Below, piece after piece: positions 46,601-55,844 of a stretch of 64,000 nt of DNA. Source of the DNA: Danxiaibacter flavus (GTDB lineage: Bacteria > Bacteroidota > Bacteroidia > Chitinophagales > Chitinophagaceae). Location: positions 62,001 to 126,000 of the forward strand of contig NZ_JAULBC010000012.1 in the NCBI RefSeq assembly GCF_041060425.1. Direction: 5' to 3'. The notes under the pieces are model-generated. The model did not search any database. It had not been told where the DNA came from and was given only the letters and a program-made list of their open reading frames with translations. The translations under genes and the position numbers were made by a program. How positions within the stretch are numbered: the first letter of the stretch is position 1; each line of letters opens with the position of its first letter.

Positions 46601-46631
46601 CATAAATTTTGGTGTTAACGTCAAGTTTTAA
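43605..46631 (+). CDS. SusC/RagA family TonB-linked outer membrane protein, atypical N-terminal region
   Basis: About 1008 residues from the ATG at 43605 (signal LLVLLFFTTCFCLQTKAQ). A carboxypeptidase-regulatory-like domain (ASGSVVDEYGRPLQGVTI) is followed by a plug with VTIVDGVQRDIYTIDPENIESVSVLKDG. The usual VVVGYG(T)QKK segment is replaced by SVNVLYEVKRTDKILGSVA, so the TonB-contact region is diverged. The remainder is a beta-barrel ending IINFGVNVKF, with a terminal Phe as usual for outer-membrane barrels. The SusD gene 9 bases downstream is probably its partner. Likely imports glycan fragments released by the mannosidases. Confidence 0.92.
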   Translation: MKKLLVLLFFTTCFCLQTKAQQFTASGSVVDEYGRPLQGVTIKSKRTAATVVSGDGGLYSIQAQPGDVLQFNYPNYNAFTATVHDSSFVIAVKLTHNVFESPDSVNVLYEVKRTDKILGSVASIYTNQLTTTPSSLYAYALTGRLPGLYTQQTRGWQSSNSGALVQQDVDGLYYPNKKGLGGPNDNTEINMTLRGQQPVTIVDGVQRDIYTIDPENIESVSVLKDGLSTILLGQRSSRGVVLVTTKKPVSGKPHVSLTAQTGVQTPLGLPDPLAAYQYAYLYNEAQSNENKQLSYTEADFKAYRDHTDPYGHPDVNWFNTILKKSSTISRYSLNVTGGGGAARYAVGLSYLGDNALFNGSNPAYETNATIKRYTINSNIDVDVTKEFNVKLQMFARVQEDNQPGATTDAIISQMYTTPNNAYPVYNPDGSFGGTQAYPKNLYAQLTQSGYMQGYSRDIFSNLDLNYKFDKFVPGLWAKVQSNISVFGSNTTDRSAGVPSFKFSVSGNDTTYNRYGAFTDQVNNFNLTYSAQFWYLQGALGYTRSIKKNNFTVKAFYDRYESIFNYDLPETNQNVALAGSYDYDGKYFAEAAVNYSGNDRYPPGKQFGLFYAAGLGWNIARENFIKDNISWINRLKLRATYGKTGNDNVGYFTWRESYQLNIVNPTYPIGINRASQAVTQQNILANPNVTWEKGDKFNVGLDAAFFKNRFLFTADYYNDRYSDLLQYRGKQTALIGIGYPLENLGINNYSGVELTATYQDHVKDFNYAISGNVSFQQSRVVYSNEIEQKYPWNVRTGQPVGMTFGYISQGLIQTQKEAESSPHPAGYTMQPGDIKYADLNGDGLINQYDQAAIGEKKPLIFYGVTGNISYKGFDISVLLQGVGNRRYILNDYSFGSGTQQGYSYIVGRWTPETGTASTFPRLTPGINTNNDVTSTWWQRSGNYFRLKNAEIGYSLPYRVVNRLKLNAVRFFANGLNLLTHADFSRVDPEVYGQVYPNQRIINFGVNVKF

Positions 46632-46640
46632 GAGACAAAT

Positions 46641-48302
46641 ATGAAAAAGTACCTAACGATATTGTTTTTCCTTGCGGGTTGCCTTGTGGTGGTTAGCTCC
46701 TGCAGAAAATATGAAACAGTTCCGGTTGAAACGGTAACCAAAGATTATATATGGGATACAAAAGATTCCAATGGCGTGTATGCCAGTCAGTACCTGTTTT
46801 CTATTTATTCTTCGCTGCCTGATGGTGCAAACCGCATTGGCAGGGACTTTTTGGATGCAGGTTCCGATGATGCAGTAACCTCACAAACATCAACAGCGCC
46901 TGTTACATTGCTTGCAACAAACGGGATCACCATTTTTAATAATCCCGATGATGCATGGGCCAGAAGCTACGCAGGCATCAGGCAGGCAACTAATTTTCTA
47001 AACAATTTTAGCGTAGTGCCGCTGAAGAATGCGAATGAGAAACGCTCCTGGTTTGGTGAAGCAAGAGTGTTGCGTGCTTTCTTTTATTGGGAGCTGGTGA
47101 AAAGATATGGCGGCGTTCCGATCATTGGCGATTCATTAAAAACGCTTGATGATAACATTGAAATTCCGCGTAGTTCTTTTGAGACATGCGTTAACTACAT
47201 CGTAAAAGAATGCGATAGAGCTAAGGACAGTCTGCGCGATGATCCCGTTGATGATGGTAATTACGGCCGCTTTACAAAAGCCGGCGCCATGGCTTTGAAA
47301 GCGCACGTTTTGTTGTATGCTGCAAGTCAGTTGTACAACGGCGGCAATGTGGGCGATTCACTGAATGGATATGCAAGCTATGATGCCAACAGATGGAAGC
47401 TGGCTGGTGATGCAGCTAAAGCCATCATGGACCAGGGTGTATATAGTTTGCAGCAAGAGTTTCTCGACATCTTTATTATTCAACGCAGCCAGGAAGTGAT
47501 CTATGGCAAAACCAATACGCTTGGCAAACCAGTTGAAACGCTGAACGGACCTATCAACTATTCTACAGCACCTGCGTCCGGGAATACAAGTCCTACGCAA
47601 GAGCTGGTGAATGCATTCGGTATGAACAATGGCCTTGAGATCAACGATCCGGGTTCGGGATACGACAGTACAAATCCCTATCTAAACAGGGATCCGCGTT
47701 TGGGTTATACTGTGCTGTACAATGGTGCACAATGGTTAAGCACTGCGCTGCAAACCTTTAATGGCGGTGTTAACAGGCCGGGTGGAGCAACAGTTCAAAC
47801 GCAAACCGGTTATTACATGCGCAAATTCATGGGCCGTTTTGAGAACACCACCAATTATGAAGATCATTACCACGACTGGATCTATTTCCGCTATGCAGAA
47901 GTGTTGCTGAACTACGCAGAAGCAATGAATGAATTCGCGGGACCAACGGCTGATGTATTTACCGCAGTGGAGAGCATCAGGCAACGTGCCGGTTTAAATC
48001 CTTATGCATTGGATCATAGCATTTCAAAAGATTCGCTGCGCACGATTATCCGCAATGAAAGACATAAAGAGTTTGCTTTTGAAGAACAACGTTACTGGGA
48101 TATCCGTCGCTGGAAAATTGCCGGAAAGATCTATAACAGCGGACTGCATGGCATAAGCATCACACAAACAACCACCGGATTAATGTACAAAGTTGCTCCG
48201 GCCTTAAACTCAGCATTTGATGAATCTAAAATGTATTTCTACCCAATTCCATATAATGAAGTGGTGAGCAATGCTAAAATGAGACAAAATCCGGGATGGT
48301 AG
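46641..48302 (+). CDS. RagB/SusD family lipoprotein
   Basis: A 553-residue lipoprotein (signal LTILFFLAGCLVVVSSC; the Cys of VVSSC is the likely anchor). SusD segments: GEARVLRAFFYWELVKRYGGVP, YFRYAEVLLNYAEAMNEFAG, RHKEFAFEEQRYWDIRRWK and the C-terminal MRQNPGW. It follows SusC by only 9 bases, so both are one translational unit. It closely resembles the SusD at 40383, including PSPSFETCVNYIVKECDR-like blocks (SFETCVNYIVKECDRA), suggesting a duplication inside this operon. Confidence 0.94.
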   Translation: MKKYLTILFFLAGCLVVVSSCRKYETVPVETVTKDYIWDTKDSNGVYASQYLFSIYSSLPDGANRIGRDFLDAGSDDAVTSQTSTAPVTLLATNGITIFNNPDDAWARSYAGIRQATNFLNNFSVVPLKNANEKRSWFGEARVLRAFFYWELVKRYGGVPIIGDSLKTLDDNIEIPRSSFETCVNYIVKECDRAKDSLRDDPVDDGNYGRFTKAGAMALKAHVLLYAASQLYNGGNVGDSLNGYASYDANRWKLAGDAAKAIMDQGVYSLQQEFLDIFIIQRSQEVIYGKTNTLGKPVETLNGPINYSTAPASGNTSPTQELVNAFGMNNGLEINDPGSGYDSTNPYLNRDPRLGYTVLYNGAQWLSTALQTFNGGVNRPGGATVQTQTGYYMRKFMGRFENTTNYEDHYHDWIYFRYAEVLLNYAEAMNEFAGPTADVFTAVESIRQRAGLNPYALDHSISKDSLRTIIRNERHKEFAFEEQRYWDIRRWKIAGKIYNSGLHGISITQTTTGLMYKVAPALNSAFDESKMYFYPIPYNEVVSNAKMRQNPGW

Positions 48303-48349
48303 AAAATTTCAAACAGATCAATATCTGCAATGCATATAAAAGAATAAAC

Positions 48350-51300
48350 ATGAAAAAAATTTTTTCATACATATCAATATTACTTCTTTGCCTGGTGTTT
48401 GCTTCCTTCGCAAATGCGCAGACCGTTAAAGGCACTGTGAAGGACGCAGCAGGGCCGCTCGCAGGTGCTTCCGTTATAGAAAAAGGCGTGAAGACAAACG
48501 GAACAGCCACTGACGAAGAAGGCAATTTTTCTTTAACATTAAAAGGCAATAGCAGAACGCTACTGGTTACAAGTGTTGGTTTTGCAGCGCAGGAGGTGAA
48601 GCTGTCTGCCTCGCAAAGATCTGTAGAGATCATTTTGCAGGCGAACGAACAAGGTCTTGACCAGGTCGTGGTAGTTGGTTACGGAACGAAGAAGCGTGTA
48701 ACCAATACTGGTGCCGTTAGTTCCATTTCGGGTGATGCGATCAGGCGCGTACCTACTTCCGCCGTGCAGAATACATTGCAGGGTAAGGTGCCGGGCGTAT
48801 TTTCTGTTCAGCGTGGTGGTCAGCCGGGTAAAGATGCGTCAGACTTCTTCATCCGTGGTGTAAGTTCATTGAATCCTGATGGTAATAAACCACTGATCAT
48901 TGTGGATGATATTGAATATACTTATGAGCAATTGGCCCAGATCAACGTGAATGAAATTGAAAGCATTTCGGTCTTGAAAGATGCATCAACTACTGCAGTG
49001 TATGGTATTAAAGGTGCGAATGGTGTGCTTATCGTAAAAACCAGGAGAGGCTCTTCCGGTGCTCCGCAGGTAAATGTGCGTGTTGAAGGCGGTGCCAACT
49101 CACCAACGCGTGTGCCTAAGTTTTTAAATGCTTATCAGTCTGCTTCACTTGTGAACGAAGCCTACAAGAATGACGGATTGAATCCCATGTTTACGGACTA
49201 TCAGTTGCAGCAATACAAATCACATTCAAACCCATATATCTATCCTGATGTAGACTGGTATAACGAAGTGTTCAAGAAAAATTCATTGCAGGCGAATACG
49301 AACGTGGATATTTCCGGAGGAACAGAAAGCGTACGTTATTTTATCTCCGCAGGGGCGTTTACACAGAATGGTAATTTGAAAGATTTTTCAGATCCAAGAA
49401 ACCAGGGTGTGTACAACAACTATTTTTATCACCGTTATAATTTCCGAAGTAACCTTGATATACAGGCTACCCGTACAACTAAATTAAGACTGGATGTATC
49501 CGGCAGGTTTGGACAGATCAATGAGCCATTGTTCTATCCAAATACTACTGCCAACAGCATTATGTCTGAAATCTATAACTACCAGATCATAACGCCATAT
49601 GCTGCACCTGTCCTTAATCCTGATGGAAGTTACGCATATGCCTATGGTCCTAACCTTACTAACGTACCCACGCTTAATGCAAGGCTGGCGACATTGGGAT
49701 ATACAAGAAACAGCAGAACGGATTTTAATGCATTGTTTGACGTAAACCAGCGTTTTGATTTTATCACCAAAGGGTTGTCTGCCCAGATCCGTGTTGCTTA
49801 TGCAGGAACGAATGATATCACCAGAACACAGTCACGCACAAGTACACCGCCTGCTTATCACTATGATTCAACCGGTGGCTATACACTTGATAAGAACAAT
49901 TTGTACCAGCTGGCCCCATTCTCCCTGTCAGGCAGCAACAATCTTTTTGACAAGCGCCTGAATCTGCAGGGCTTTGTTAACTACGACCGAAGCTTTGGTG
50001 TTCATCATTTATCAGCAATGGCTTTGGTGAACCAGGAATCATATGTGGCAAAGAATGGCAAGTCACTGGATGTGCCGCAGAAATTGCGTGGTTTTACCAT
50101 GAAACTTGATTACGATTACAAACAGAAATACCTGGTCAACTTTAACGCAGCCTACAATGGGTCTGACCGTTTCAGCAGCGGTCACCGTTATGGGTTCTTC
50201 CCTGCGGGAAGTGTTGGTTGGAACCTGGCGCGTGAAGACTTCTTCAAAAATACATTTCCTGTTTTCCAGTTGTTTAAGCTCCGCGCTTCTTACGGATTGG
50301 TAGGATCTGATGCCGTTGTTGATAACCGCTACCTGTACCAGCAGGTTTATGCAAGAGGCAACTATTATTACTTCGGCACGAACGCCAATTCAAGCCAGGG
50401 CATTTATGAAGGTGGACTTGGAAACCCTTTTATTACCTGGGAAAAATCAAGAAAGAAAGATGTGGGTTTAGATATAAACATGTTGAAAGATAAACTGTCA
50501 ATTTCTTTTGATTATTTTGACGAGTTCAGGTATGATCAGTTGTTTTATCCGGGTTCTGTACCGAATATTATTGGTGTGGGCCTGGCAAGACAAAATCTTG
50601 CGCAGGTGCGTAACCACGGTTACGAAGGTTCTGTCCGTTTCCAAAGTACAGTTGGAAAAGTGGCATATGATATCACCGGTGTATTCTCTTACGCCAAGAA
50701 CAAAATTGTTTACCAGGATGAACCCAACCAGGCTTATCCATGGTTGGCGAGAACGGGGCATCCTATCGGTCAGCCGTTTGGTTATACAGCAGTTGGTTTT
50801 TATACCAGCCAGGATGATATCACCAAAAGTCCGAAGCCAAATATTGATCCATCAACCATCAGACCGGGTGATCTTAAATATGCAGACTTAAATGGTGATG
50901 GTGTAATAGATGAGCGTGACCAGGGCCCGATTGGCAAACCAAATATTCCGAACCTGAATGCAGGTATCACGCTTGGGGTACATTACAAAGGACTTGATTT
51001 GAGCATTCTCTTCCAGGGTGCATTTGACTATAGCTTCCAGGTAACGGGAATTGGTATCCAGCCTTTCCAAAGTCAATGGCAACCGATCCACGAATTAAGA
51101 TGGACAGAAGCGAATGCGGCAAATGCAAAGTTTCCAAGATTGAGTACAGACGCATCGTATGAAAGTAGCCCTACGGCATATCCATCCAGCTTTTGGTTAG
51201 TTAACGCCATGTATGTGCGTATGAAGACAGTTGAGCTGGGTTATCAGTTGCCAAAGAAATTATTACCATTCAGAATAAACAACGCGAGGTTTTATTTCAG

Positions 51301-51430
51301 TGGATATAACCTGTTAACATGGACAAACTTTAAGCTGTATCAACAAGATCCGGAGGTTGCGTCTAATACAGTGGGTGATGCATATTTGAATCAGCGAGTG
51401 CTGAATGTGGGTTTGCAACTGGGGCTGTAA
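48350..51430 (+). CDS. SusC/RagA family TonB-linked outer membrane receptor
   Basis: About 1026 residues from the ATG at 48350 (signal SILLLCLVFASFANAQ). Domains: carboxypeptidase-regulatory-like (VKGTVKDAAGPLAGASVI), DQVVVVGYGTKKRVTNTG, plug with PLIIVDDIEYTYEQL and VNEIESISVLKDASTTAVYG, then the barrel ending LNVGLQLGL. It starts 48 bases after the preceding susD, and is followed by a terminator, not by a susD. It may pair with the SusD at 40383 that starts the operon. TonB-driven import of a glycan is the expected role. Confidence 0.94.
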   Translation: MKKIFSYISILLLCLVFASFANAQTVKGTVKDAAGPLAGASVIEKGVKTNGTATDEEGNFSLTLKGNSRTLLVTSVGFAAQEVKLSASQRSVEIILQANEQGLDQVVVVGYGTKKRVTNTGAVSSISGDAIRRVPTSAVQNTLQGKVPGVFSVQRGGQPGKDASDFFIRGVSSLNPDGNKPLIIVDDIEYTYEQLAQINVNEIESISVLKDASTTAVYGIKGANGVLIVKTRRGSSGAPQVNVRVEGGANSPTRVPKFLNAYQSASLVNEAYKNDGLNPMFTDYQLQQYKSHSNPYIYPDVDWYNEVFKKNSLQANTNVDISGGTESVRYFISAGAFTQNGNLKDFSDPRNQGVYNNYFYHRYNFRSNLDIQATRTTKLRLDVSGRFGQINEPLFYPNTTANSIMSEIYNYQIITPYAAPVLNPDGSYAYAYGPNLTNVPTLNARLATLGYTRNSRTDFNALFDVNQRFDFITKGLSAQIRVAYAGTNDITRTQSRTSTPPAYHYDSTGGYTLDKNNLYQLAPFSLSGSNNLFDKRLNLQGFVNYDRSFGVHHLSAMALVNQESYVAKNGKSLDVPQKLRGFTMKLDYDYKQKYLVNFNAAYNGSDRFSSGHRYGFFPAGSVGWNLAREDFFKNTFPVFQLFKLRASYGLVGSDAVVDNRYLYQQVYARGNYYYFGTNANSSQGIYEGGLGNPFITWEKSRKKDVGLDINMLKDKLSISFDYFDEFRYDQLFYPGSVPNIIGVGLARQNLAQVRNHGYEGSVRFQSTVGKVAYDITGVFSYAKNKIVYQDEPNQAYPWLARTGHPIGQPFGYTAVGFYTSQDDITKSPKPNIDPSTIRPGDLKYADLNGDGVIDERDQGPIGKPNIPNLNAGITLGVHYKGLDLSILFQGAFDYSFQVTGIGIQPFQSQWQPIHELRWTEANAANAKFPRLSTDASYESSPTAYPSSFWLVNAMYVRMKTVELGYQLPKKLLPFRINNARFYFSGYNLLTWTNFKLYQQDPEVASNTVGDAYLNQRVLNVGLQLGL

Positions 51431-51453
51431 CTGACGGCTATCACATTATTGAA

Positions 51454-51498
51454 AACATTTCTCGAATACGGTATAACCGGGCAGAGAAATGTTTTTTT
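51454..51498 (+). terminator. Terminator of the large Sus-like operon
   Basis: AACATTTCTC pairs with GAGAAATGTT around a 20-base loop, followed by a T-run. It lies 24 bases after the stop of the last susC. Confidence 0.65.
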
Positions 51499-51516
51499 GT
51501 TTGCGCTCTGCTTTTT

Positions 51517-51570
51517 GCGCTCTGCTGAGCCTCCAGGCTCCGCAGCCTTGTTTTATCGCCTGTGGCGATT
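51517..51570. repeat. CTCCAGG/GCGAT hairpin repeat
   Basis: GCGCTCTGCTGAGCCTCCAG, then CTCCGCAGCC and ATCGCCTGTGGCGAT. Same family as 13852-13908, 32637-32718 and 60724-60780. Confidence 0.6.
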
Positions 51571-51649
51571 GGTATAAAGCATAAATAGAGACAAGCAATT
51601 AAACAGAATAATTTAGTTGCAGACTGAACGGAGCGAAGGGTTTAAACCA

Positions 51650-51880
51650 TATAAGTAACGTGTTGGCCGCACCAACATTTCTTTGTAAGCAACTGATAAA
51701 GCTTAAAGCCCAAAGCCTAAAACCCAAAGCTAACCGAAGCGAAGTTTTTTGAACCGTACAAGGTATATAAGAGCGCACAAGAAGTTACGCCGGAGGTCCA
51801 TTATGGCTAGAGCTGCATACATTTACCCAGCCAGTTTGTGCCCTTCACCATTGACCATTCACTATTCACTAGATGTATAG
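51650..51880. repeat. Composite repeat, inverted relative to 26351-26790
   Basis: Reading left to right: ACCATATAAGTAACG, GCACCAACATTTCTTTG, GATAAAGCTTAAAGCCC and AACCGAAGCGAAGTTTTTTG, then TTTGTGCCCTTCACCATTGA and CATTCACTATTCACTAG. These are the reverse complement of both tandem repeats at 26351-26790. Confidence 0.7.
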
Positions 51881-51930
51881 AATAATTTACTTGTTCGACC
51901 GGCTTCAGAAATAGTGAGACAACTGCACTT

Positions 51931-52025
51931 TCAACCGAGGCTGAAGGCCTCGAAGCACTAGCATGGGGCAACGCCCTATGAACAAAATGCAAAAGGCGGA
52001 TAAGCCCTGTAAGGGGCGAAAGCAA
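51931..52025. repeat. Dispersed repeat with GGGGCAACGCCC core, copy 2
   Basis: CAACCGAGGCTGAAGGCCTCG, GCACTAGCATGGGGCAACGC and AAGCCCTGTAAGG. Related to 26071-26188 and three copies after 57.7 kb. From here to 52520 there is no gene except a doubtful 32-codon basic frame at 52309-52407. Confidence 0.7.
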
Positions 52026-52523
52026 AGAACGGCATCCCTTTTTCCTGCAAAAATTGTTGCGTGTATGCACCCCAATTATTCGTAAATCAGCAGGGAAAAA
52101 ATCACGTGAAACACCACGGCACATCTTGCCTTTTTTGACCAATATTGGCTCACTTTACTCTTCCATTACTCTCTGTTTACCAACACTTTACTTTAAATTT
52201 TCCGCAAACGTTTGAGTGAGTATTATCACGTTTTCATATGTTCAGAATACTTACCTTGACGCTCATTGATTGCATTTGACAACCCTTAACCAAACATGTA
52301 ACTGTCATATGAAAAAAATACAATCACATAGCAAACGGATATCACACCTGGCTTCCCGAACCCTTAGACGCTCTTTGCCCAATGTGTGTGAGAGCTTGCG
52401 AAAGTAAGTTGTGCCGGGTGAGCGTGAAGATCATTTCTCTTAATCATACAAACCACCGACACCTATTTTGTAACCCTAAAATGAATGCCCATGACATAAA
52501 CTCAACACACCCAAAAAAAGACA

Positions 52524-52578
52524 GCGGTGTTCCCGCACCGCCGCCTGATTCGCTTTCCGCCTTCTAGTACCGGAAAGC
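52524..52578 (+). promoter_or_regulatory. Candidate structured leader RNA of susC, copy 2
   Basis: Two stem-loops, GCGGTG/CACCGC with loop TTCCCG (52524-52541) and GCTTTCCG/CGGAAAGC (52552-52578), as at 8539-8590. After it, GCCTAAACAATTTATTTAA and AAAATCACCT are also shared with the first leader, ending at the same start codon context (TGTATGAACAAAAAA). Confidence 0.45.
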
Positions 52579-52622
52579 AGATTTGCCTAAACAATTTATT
52601 TAATGCAAAATCACCTAAATGT

Positions 52623-55600
52623 ATGAACAAAAAATACAAATGGTTCCCGTCATTCTGTATACGAAGTGTTATAATTAAATCCTTCATTGTTCTGATAACA
52701 CTAAGTCTAACGATCAGCAAAGCCTTTTCACAAGAGCATAAGCTAACAGGAACAGTAACCGACTCCGCAGGAAAAGCAGTTGCCGGGGTCAGCATTACCA
52801 TCAAAGGAACGCAACGTGGAACTGCAACAGACGAAAATGGCTTCTTTGAATTGAACGTACAACCTGGTCAGCAACTGCTTATTTCCGCAGTTGGATTTGC
52901 CGATCAAACTGTGCAGGTTACAACGTCCACAAAGTCACTGCAACTCACACTTCTTAACGAACACAAGGAGCTGGAAGAAGTTGTGGTAGTGGGCTATGGC
53001 AAACAAAAGAAAACAGATCTTACAGCGGCCATTGCGCACGTGGATGGCGCTGCGCTGGAGAACAGGCCCGTGGTAAATGTGGCGCAGGCACTTCAGGGCA
53101 TGGTCGCCAATCTGAACATCAGTGTAGGTTCTGCAGGAGGTGCGCCAAATGCCATGCAGGGAATCAATATCAGGGGGTATACCGGCCTCGGTACTGCCGC
53201 CGGGCCACTGGTAGTAGTGGATGGCATACAGGGCGGAGATATTAATTCTATTAACCCGGATGATATCGAAAGTATTTCCGTTTTAAAAGACGCAGCGGCT
53301 TCTGCAATCTATGGTTCAAGCGCGCCTTATGGCGTTATCCTCATCAACACAAAAAGAGGAAAAAAGAACCGTCAGCCGGTTATTACTTACAATGATAATT
53401 TTTCTTTTTCTCAACCGCTGAACCTCCCGCACATGGGCAGCTCACTTGAGTATGCAGAATGCTTCAATGAAGCATTTGTAAATGCGGGCCGCTCACCCTG
53501 GTTTGACGATGAAACCATGCAGCGCATTAAAGATTACCTGTCGGGAAAAATAACCACCGAAACAATCAAGGACCCAAACAACAATGCATGGTACAGCTGG
53601 AACAAAGCCAATGCCAACAACGACTGGTTTAAGATCTACTTTAAAGATTGGGCTTTTAACCAGCAGCACCGGCTTGGTGTATCCGGTGGGTCAGAAAATA
53701 CAACTTACTACCTCGGCCTGGGTTTCAATGACAAAGCAGGGTTGTACCGTTACGGCAATGATGATTACAAACTTTACAACGTGCGCGCCAATCTGACTTC
53801 CGATTTGAAGAAGTGGATGACCGTCGGTTTAAGAAGCTCTTACAGCCGCAGCATTTACAATACACCCAATACATACGCAGGCAGAACGGGTGGCAATTAT
53901 CTTCACCAGATCGGCAGGAAGGCGCCTACTGTACCACTCTTCAATCCGGATGGTTATTACTCTGAATATAGCGATATCCCCTTACAGGAACAGGGAGGAC
54001 GTTATATTGAACAAACCGATAAACTATCACTTACAGGAGAAATAGTCCTTCGTCCGCTAAAAGGATGGGAGATAACGGCCAATTACACTTTTAATGGCGA
54101 GTACCTGCAAACTTCTGCGCATGTAAAAACGATAAATATGATGTTGCCGGATGGTACTACAGCCCCTTTGGGACAAACATTTCCAAATGCTTTTTCACGT
54201 GGGCGAAATAGCACCGAGAAGCAGATTGTAAACATCTTCACCTCTTACGAAAAACGATTGGATGATCATTCGTTTAAAGTGTTGGCCGGATTTGTAAATG
54301 AATACACAGATTACCTGTATTACGGAGCAAGCAATACTTATTTATATTCCAATGACATACCGGCGCTCAACCTTACTTATGGCACATCGCCTACAGTGGC
54401 TGATGGCATCAGGCGTTTGGGTACCAGGGGATATTTTGGAAGGCTCAACTATAGTTTTAAAGACAGGTATCTGGTTGAATTCAACGGAAGGTACGATGGT
54501 TCTTCACGCTTCCTGGATAATCATCGCTGGAGTTTCTATCCTGGCGTATCTGCCGGATGGCAGATCTCTAAAGAAGATTTCTGGAGTCCGCTTAAGGACG
54601 CCGTAAACAATCTTAAACTCAGAGCCTCTTACGGTGCACTGGGCGATCAGATCTTTATTGGCGAATACAATTACTATCCTTTCTATCCCTACCTGGTTAC
54701 AAACAGGCCGACATCTACCAACTGGTTATTTGGAAGTAGCCAGCAGGCTTCCGTTTATGCACCTCCACTGGTTAACCAGGATCTGACATGGGTTACCACC
54801 AGCACAATGAATATTGGTTTGGATGCGGCTTTTTTGAAGAATCGTTTAACCGCTTCGTTTGACTGGTACGTAAGAAAATCGAAAGACTATGCCGGCCCGG
54901 CTAAAGCCACACCTGCCGTGCTGGGAACCAATCCGCCTGCCGTAAATAATTCAGCTATTGAAACACGCGGTTTTGAGTTGTCACTTAGCTGGGCAGACCA
55001 GGTATCCAAAGATTTCAGCTATTCAATAAAAGCGCTGCTGAGTGATTATCGTGGAAAGGTTACTGAATATCCTAATCCTACGGGCATTCTTTCCTCTACA
55101 TGGTACAAAGGAATGAATCTGGGTGAGATCTGGGGTTATACTTCAATGGGACTTTTCCAATCTGCAGAAGAAATAGCCAAAGCACCCAAACAGGATTACA
55201 TTAATAAATTGTGGATGCCGGGCGATGTAAGGTATAAAGATATTAACGGCGATGGAAAGATTGATATCGGCAAGAATACCGTTGACAGTTCGGGAGATCT
55301 GAGTGTAATTGGCAACAGCACGCCGCGTTATTCCTACAGCTTTACGCTTGCCGCAAACTGGAAGAACTTTGATATTAATGTTTTTATCCAGGGCGTTGGC
55401 AAACGCGAAACATGGATGGGTTCTAATTATTTCTTCGGCATTACCGGCGATGAATGGCAAAGCTCCTATTTTACAGAAATGCGCGATCGCTGGTCGCCAA
55501 CCAATCCAAACGGCTATTATCCCAAATACTATATGAATAGTGATAATGCAAAGAATCAGCGGGTACAAAGCCGTTATCTGCAGGATGTCGCTTATCTCCG

Positions 55601-55811
55601 CATTAAGAATCTGCAAATCGGGTACACGTTGCCGCAGGATGTAATGCGCACGATCAAACTACAACGGATCCGCGTTTATGCAAGCGTGGAAAATTTACTG
55701 ACAACAACAAAGATGAAAGTTAAATCAATGGACCCGGAAGTGTTTATAGGTGATGGTAAGATCTATCCATTGCAAAGAACCTTCTCGCTTGGATTGAATG
55801 TCACTTTTTAA
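52623..55811 (+). CDS. SusC/RagA family TonB-linked outer membrane receptor
   Basis: About 1062 residues from the ATG at 52623; the frame continues upstream only into the leader. Signal MNKKYKWFPSFCIRSVIIKS... with cleavage after AFSQ. Carboxypeptidase-regulatory-like domain (KLTGTVTDSAGKAVAGVSI), EEVVVVGYGKQKKTDLT, plug with PLVVVDGIQGG and IESISVLKDAAASAIYG, then barrel ending FSLGLNVTF. Its signal, first domain and leader closely match the receptor at 8930, while the rest is more diverged. The susD gene starts 33 bases downstream. No linked enzyme gene, so the substrate is unknown. Confidence 0.95.
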   Translation: MNKKYKWFPSFCIRSVIIKSFIVLITLSLTISKAFSQEHKLTGTVTDSAGKAVAGVSITIKGTQRGTATDENGFFELNVQPGQQLLISAVGFADQTVQVTTSTKSLQLTLLNEHKELEEVVVVGYGKQKKTDLTAAIAHVDGAALENRPVVNVAQALQGMVANLNISVGSAGGAPNAMQGINIRGYTGLGTAAGPLVVVDGIQGGDINSINPDDIESISVLKDAAASAIYGSSAPYGVILINTKRGKKNRQPVITYNDNFSFSQPLNLPHMGSSLEYAECFNEAFVNAGRSPWFDDETMQRIKDYLSGKITTETIKDPNNNAWYSWNKANANNDWFKIYFKDWAFNQQHRLGVSGGSENTTYYLGLGFNDKAGLYRYGNDDYKLYNVRANLTSDLKKWMTVGLRSSYSRSIYNTPNTYAGRTGGNYLHQIGRKAPTVPLFNPDGYYSEYSDIPLQEQGGRYIEQTDKLSLTGEIVLRPLKGWEITANYTFNGEYLQTSAHVKTINMMLPDGTTAPLGQTFPNAFSRGRNSTEKQIVNIFTSYEKRLDDHSFKVLAGFVNEYTDYLYYGASNTYLYSNDIPALNLTYGTSPTVADGIRRLGTRGYFGRLNYSFKDRYLVEFNGRYDGSSRFLDNHRWSFYPGVSAGWQISKEDFWSPLKDAVNNLKLRASYGALGDQIFIGEYNYYPFYPYLVTNRPTSTNWLFGSSQQASVYAPPLVNQDLTWVTTSTMNIGLDAAFLKNRLTASFDWYVRKSKDYAGPAKATPAVLGTNPPAVNNSAIETRGFELSLSWADQVSKDFSYSIKALLSDYRGKVTEYPNPTGILSSTWYKGMNLGEIWGYTSMGLFQSAEEIAKAPKQDYINKLWMPGDVRYKDINGDGKIDIGKNTVDSSGDLSVIGNSTPRYSYSFTLAANWKNFDINVFIQGVGKRETWMGSNYFFGITGDEWQSSYFTEMRDRWSPTNPNGYYPKYYMNSDNAKNQRVQSRYLQDVAYLRIKNLQIGYTLPQDVMRTIKLQRIRVYASVENLLTTTKMKVKSMDPEVFIGDGKIYPLQRTFSLGLNVTF

Positions 55812-55844
55812 TCAATGATCATTATTATCTATAAAATCTGTTAT

